NCBI RefSeq assembly: GCF_014692875.1
Contig: NZ_CP061171.1
Coordinates: forward strand, 2,914,001-2,978,000
DNA: 64,000 nt
Source: Pedobacter riviphilus
GTDB taxonomy: Bacteria; Bacteroidota; Bacteroidia; Sphingobacteriales; Sphingobacteriaceae
Reading direction: 5' to 3'
Under the pieces are notes generated by a model. That model worked only from the letters and a program-made list of their open reading frames with translations. It made no database searches and had not been told where the DNA came from. Position 1 is the first letter of the stretch, and each line of letters opens with the position of its first letter. Made by a program: the position numbers and the translations under genes. Shown piece after piece: positions 63,533 to 64,000 of this stretch.

Positions 63533-64000
63533 CTACAATGTAGCCATATCAATCACAAACCGGTAGCGCACATCACCTTTTTGCATCCTATCGTAGGCAT
63601 TGTGAATATCTTTTATATCGATAAGCTCGATATCAGATACAATGTTGTTTTCTGCACAAAAATCCAACATTTCCTGAGTTTCGGCAATACCGCCAATACC
63701 TGATCCGGCTAAACTTTTTCTGCCACCCAATAAACTGAAAGCAGCAATTTCTGCTGGTTTTGGTGGAACACCCACACAAATATGTGTACCATTTGTCCTT
63801 AACAAAGAAAGGTACATATTAAAATCATGTTCAGCAGATACAGTATCCAAAATAAAATCGAAGGTACCTTTAGCTGCTTTAACCTGTGCAGGATCGGTAG
63901 TTACCACAAAATGGTGTGCTCCTAATTTTTTAGCATCCGCTTCTTTTTTTGGTGAAGTACTTAATACCGTTACCTCAGCGCCAAAAGCTACACCAAATTT
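63533..64000 (-). CDS. Zinc-type NAD(P)-dependent alcohol dehydrogenase, C-terminal part
   Basis: 155 residues visible, open to the window end. Starts within the Rossmann fold: FGVAFGAEVTVLSTSPKKEADAKKLGAHHFV, with TSPKKE suiting NADP(H). FDFILDTVSAEHD, GTHICVGVPPKP and LAGSGIGGIAETQEMLDFCAENNIVSDIE follow, typical of the YahK/cinnamyl alcohol dehydrogenase branch. The catalytic zinc half is outside. Ends at 63533 and is followed by its terminator. Confidence 0.9.
   Translation of the reverse strand, partial: KFGVAFGAEVTVLSTSPKKEADAKKLGAHHFVVTTDPAQVKAAKGTFDFILDTVSAEHDFNMYLSLLRTNGTHICVGVPPKPAEIAAFSLLGGRKSLAGSGIGGIAETQEMLDFCAENNIVSDIELIDIKDIHNAYDRMQKGDVRYRFVIDMATL

Overview
This AT-rich 64 kb chromosomal window looks like a member of the Bacteroidetes, most probably Sphingobacteriaceae (Pedobacter-like). 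Four things point there. The -7 promoter box TAnnTTTG is found in front of many genes. Several genes belong to families common in this phylum: a DAHP synthase-chorismate mutase fusion, a fused E1 alpha/beta 2-oxoacid dehydrogenase, DUF1573, DUF3822, LytTR regulators and a PQQ-type dehydrogenase with PKD and cytochrome c domains. Shine-Dalgarno sequences are weak. The intergenic gaps hold dispersed hairpin repeats. I see no tRNA, rRNA, CRISPR array, complete insertion sequence or prophage.

Layout. 1-5.4 kb: tail of an Hsp70-like gene, a 125-bp direct repeat, a frameshifted sulfatase, an AraC regulator and three small cold-shock-domain genes in a row. 5.4-13.1 kb: secreted GSDH/PKD/cytochrome c protein, HAD phosphatase, DUF962 protein, proline dehydrogenase, S4 protein, aroB and a sterol-desaturase-like protein. 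13.5-18.5 kb: aromatic amino acid operon (pheA, DAHP synthase-chorismate mutase, aroA, aroC) behind a very clear Tyr/Phe leader-peptide attenuator. 18.5-26.8 kb: DUF1684 protein, a tail-to-tail LytTR regulator and TPR histidine kinase, the E1 fusion, DUF1573 and an aminotransferase. 26.8-28.3 kb: an odd low-coding stretch with small ORFs, inverted repeats and an XRE regulator. 28.5-36.7 kb: PAP2 phosphatase and GT39 glycosyltransferase pair, esterase, Gfo/Idh oxidoreductase, and a sigma factor/anti-sigma/thioredoxin-fold group. 36.8-44.7 kb: a near-complete molybdenum cofactor operon (xdhC, mocA-like, moaA, moeA, TauE, secreted pterin-binding-fold protein, moaD, moeB-rhodanese, moaE, moaCB). 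44.8-57.4 kb: unknown small genes, a cold shock gene, an SMP-30 protein, a heterodimeric ABC exporter, a scramblase-like protein, a CvfB-like protein, a four-helix-bundle membrane protein, a RecD-like helicase and a DACNV protein. 57.7-64 kb: DUF3822-rsmD, coaD, a second sigma factor with an overlapping membrane protein, a NUDIX hydrolase, a candidate sRNA, a coiled-coil membrane protein and a truncated alcohol dehydrogenase.

The most interesting signals are not protein genes. They are: (1) the Tyr/Phe attenuator before pheA, with mutually exclusive antiterminator and terminator; (2) a family of short hairpins with GNRA-type loops and compensatory base changes; (3) four copies of a nested inverted repeat; (4) a compact candidate sRNA with its own promoter and terminator; and (5) several promoters placed so close to ATG that the mRNAs are probably leaderless. 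Five otherwise intact genes (sulfatase, xdhC, moeB, RecD-like helicase, DACNV) are each broken by exactly one missing base, four of them in homopolymer runs. This looks more like an assembly artefact than gene decay.
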